A stretch of 6,065 bases of DNA from Planctomycetota bacterium. Lineage in GTDB: Bacteria; Planctomycetota; UBA11346. The notes beneath the pieces were generated by a model, which saw only the letters and a list, made by a program, of their open reading frames with translations, had not been told where the DNA came from and did no database searches. Location: the NCBI GenBank assembly GCA_007131555.1, contig SLQH01000073.1:1-6065 (forward strand), given 5' to 3'. Below are positions 5,786-6,065 of the stretch, one piece after another; within the stretch, counting starts at the first letter, position 1; each line of letters opens with the position of its first letter. Both the position numbers and the translations under genes were made by a program.

Positions 5786-5829
5786 GCGGGCTGAAGCCCA
5801 CCATCCGTGCCGGCTGAAGCCGGCGCTAC
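5786..5829. repeat. REP-like pair of TGAA-loop hairpins
   Basis: Two related stem-loops lie in the same orientation: GGGC-TGAA-GCCC (5788-5799) and GCCGGC-TGAA-GCCGGC (5809-5824), the latter followed by GCTAC. The GGCTGAAGCC core resembles extragenic palindromes common in several proteobacteria. They lie in the spacer between the two long direct repeats. Assignment to a specific REP class is from memory. Confidence 0.6.
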
Positions 5830-5945
5830 TGCTTGGCCCCGTGTACATGAGCAGGCGGAGATTATTGAGGCGGGCAGAGGCCAGGGCGGCGGCACCAGTG
5901 TTGTCTCTCGCTTGCGCTCATCATCGCCATGAATGATCGTGAGCT

Positions 5946-6065
5946 GCGGGATCTACAGGCCGTATGACGGCTGTCGTGGCGACGTCCAGGCTGGTATTGG
6001 GCGAAGGCATGGCATCCACGCGTCTGCACGCGGGCCAAGGCCCGGTGCTCCGTGGTGGGTTTGGG
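5946..6065. repeat. Long direct repeat, copy 2, cut by the window end
   Basis: Identical over all 120 visible bases to 5576-5695, with the same internal hairpins at 5955-5974 and 6026-6048. The match still holds at the last base of the window, so the true repeat is longer. To the left, similarity fades with mismatches at 5940, 5944 and 5945 and a weaker match further out. Confidence 0.9.

Larger units (their letters stand above)
5510..6065. other. Gene-free, repeat-rich region
   Basis: No frame in these 556 bases looks like a real gene. The longest frames, on both strands, are proline- or glycine-rich, low in complexity and run through the repeats. The region contains a hairpin just after the glycosyltransferase stop, two copies of a long direct repeat, a G-run cluster and two REP-like hairpins, all listed separately. 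It resembles an intergenic zone colonised by small repeated elements. Confidence 0.7.

Noticed and set aside
5482..5895. 137-codon proline-rich frame on the minus strand in the right-hand region
   Set aside because: It runs antisense through the direct repeat, the REP-like hairpins and the G-run cluster, and its proline richness comes from the complementary C-runs. No ribosome binding site or domain is seen.
5576..6065. CRISPR array suggested by direct repeats
   Set aside because: The repeat unit is at least 120 bases and the spacer is 250 bases, far outside CRISPR dimensions, and no cas gene is present.

Overview
The window looks like chromosomal DNA of a GC-rich proteobacterium. An alphaproteobacterium, perhaps of the Rhodospirillales, fits best, judging from the glycosyltransferase and flavin-enzyme sequences and the strong G/C bias in codon third positions. 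This placement rests on remembered family resemblance, not on a search.

Layout from left to right. Positions 1-283 are a probable divergent regulatory region. It holds a possible minus-strand gene start at the very edge, a set of GATTACCT-type tandem repeats and a minus-strand promoter-like sequence. Next, on the plus strand, comes a nitronate monooxygenase-like (NMO/2-nitropropane dioxygenase family) FMN enzyme (284-1732) with a cysteine-bearing C-terminal extension. Then, on the minus strand, comes a clearly more AT-rich gene for a membrane-embedded M50/site-2-type zinc metallopeptidase (1862-2803). A 46-nt imperfect palindrome and a promoter-like element lie just upstream of it. The plus strand then resumes with tsaE (2988-3524), the ATPase of tRNA t6A synthesis. 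It overlaps by ATGA a large polytopic family-2 glycosyltransferase (3521-5509). The last 556 bases (5510-6065) hold no credible gene. They hold a post-stop hairpin, at least 120 bp of perfect direct repeat with a 370-bp period that runs off the window end, two REP-like TGAA-loop hairpins and a G-run cluster.

How the genes relate. tsaE and the glycosyltransferase are probably one translationally coupled operon, although their jobs (tRNA modification and envelope or exopolysaccharide glycan synthesis) are not obviously linked. The peptidase gene looks like a horizontally acquired insertion between two resident plus-strand units. I see no complete new defence or mobile system. The most unusual features are an apparent two-helix membrane hairpin inserted inside the glycosyltransferase catalytic domain, the palindrome in the peptidase leader, and the long direct repeat at the right end.
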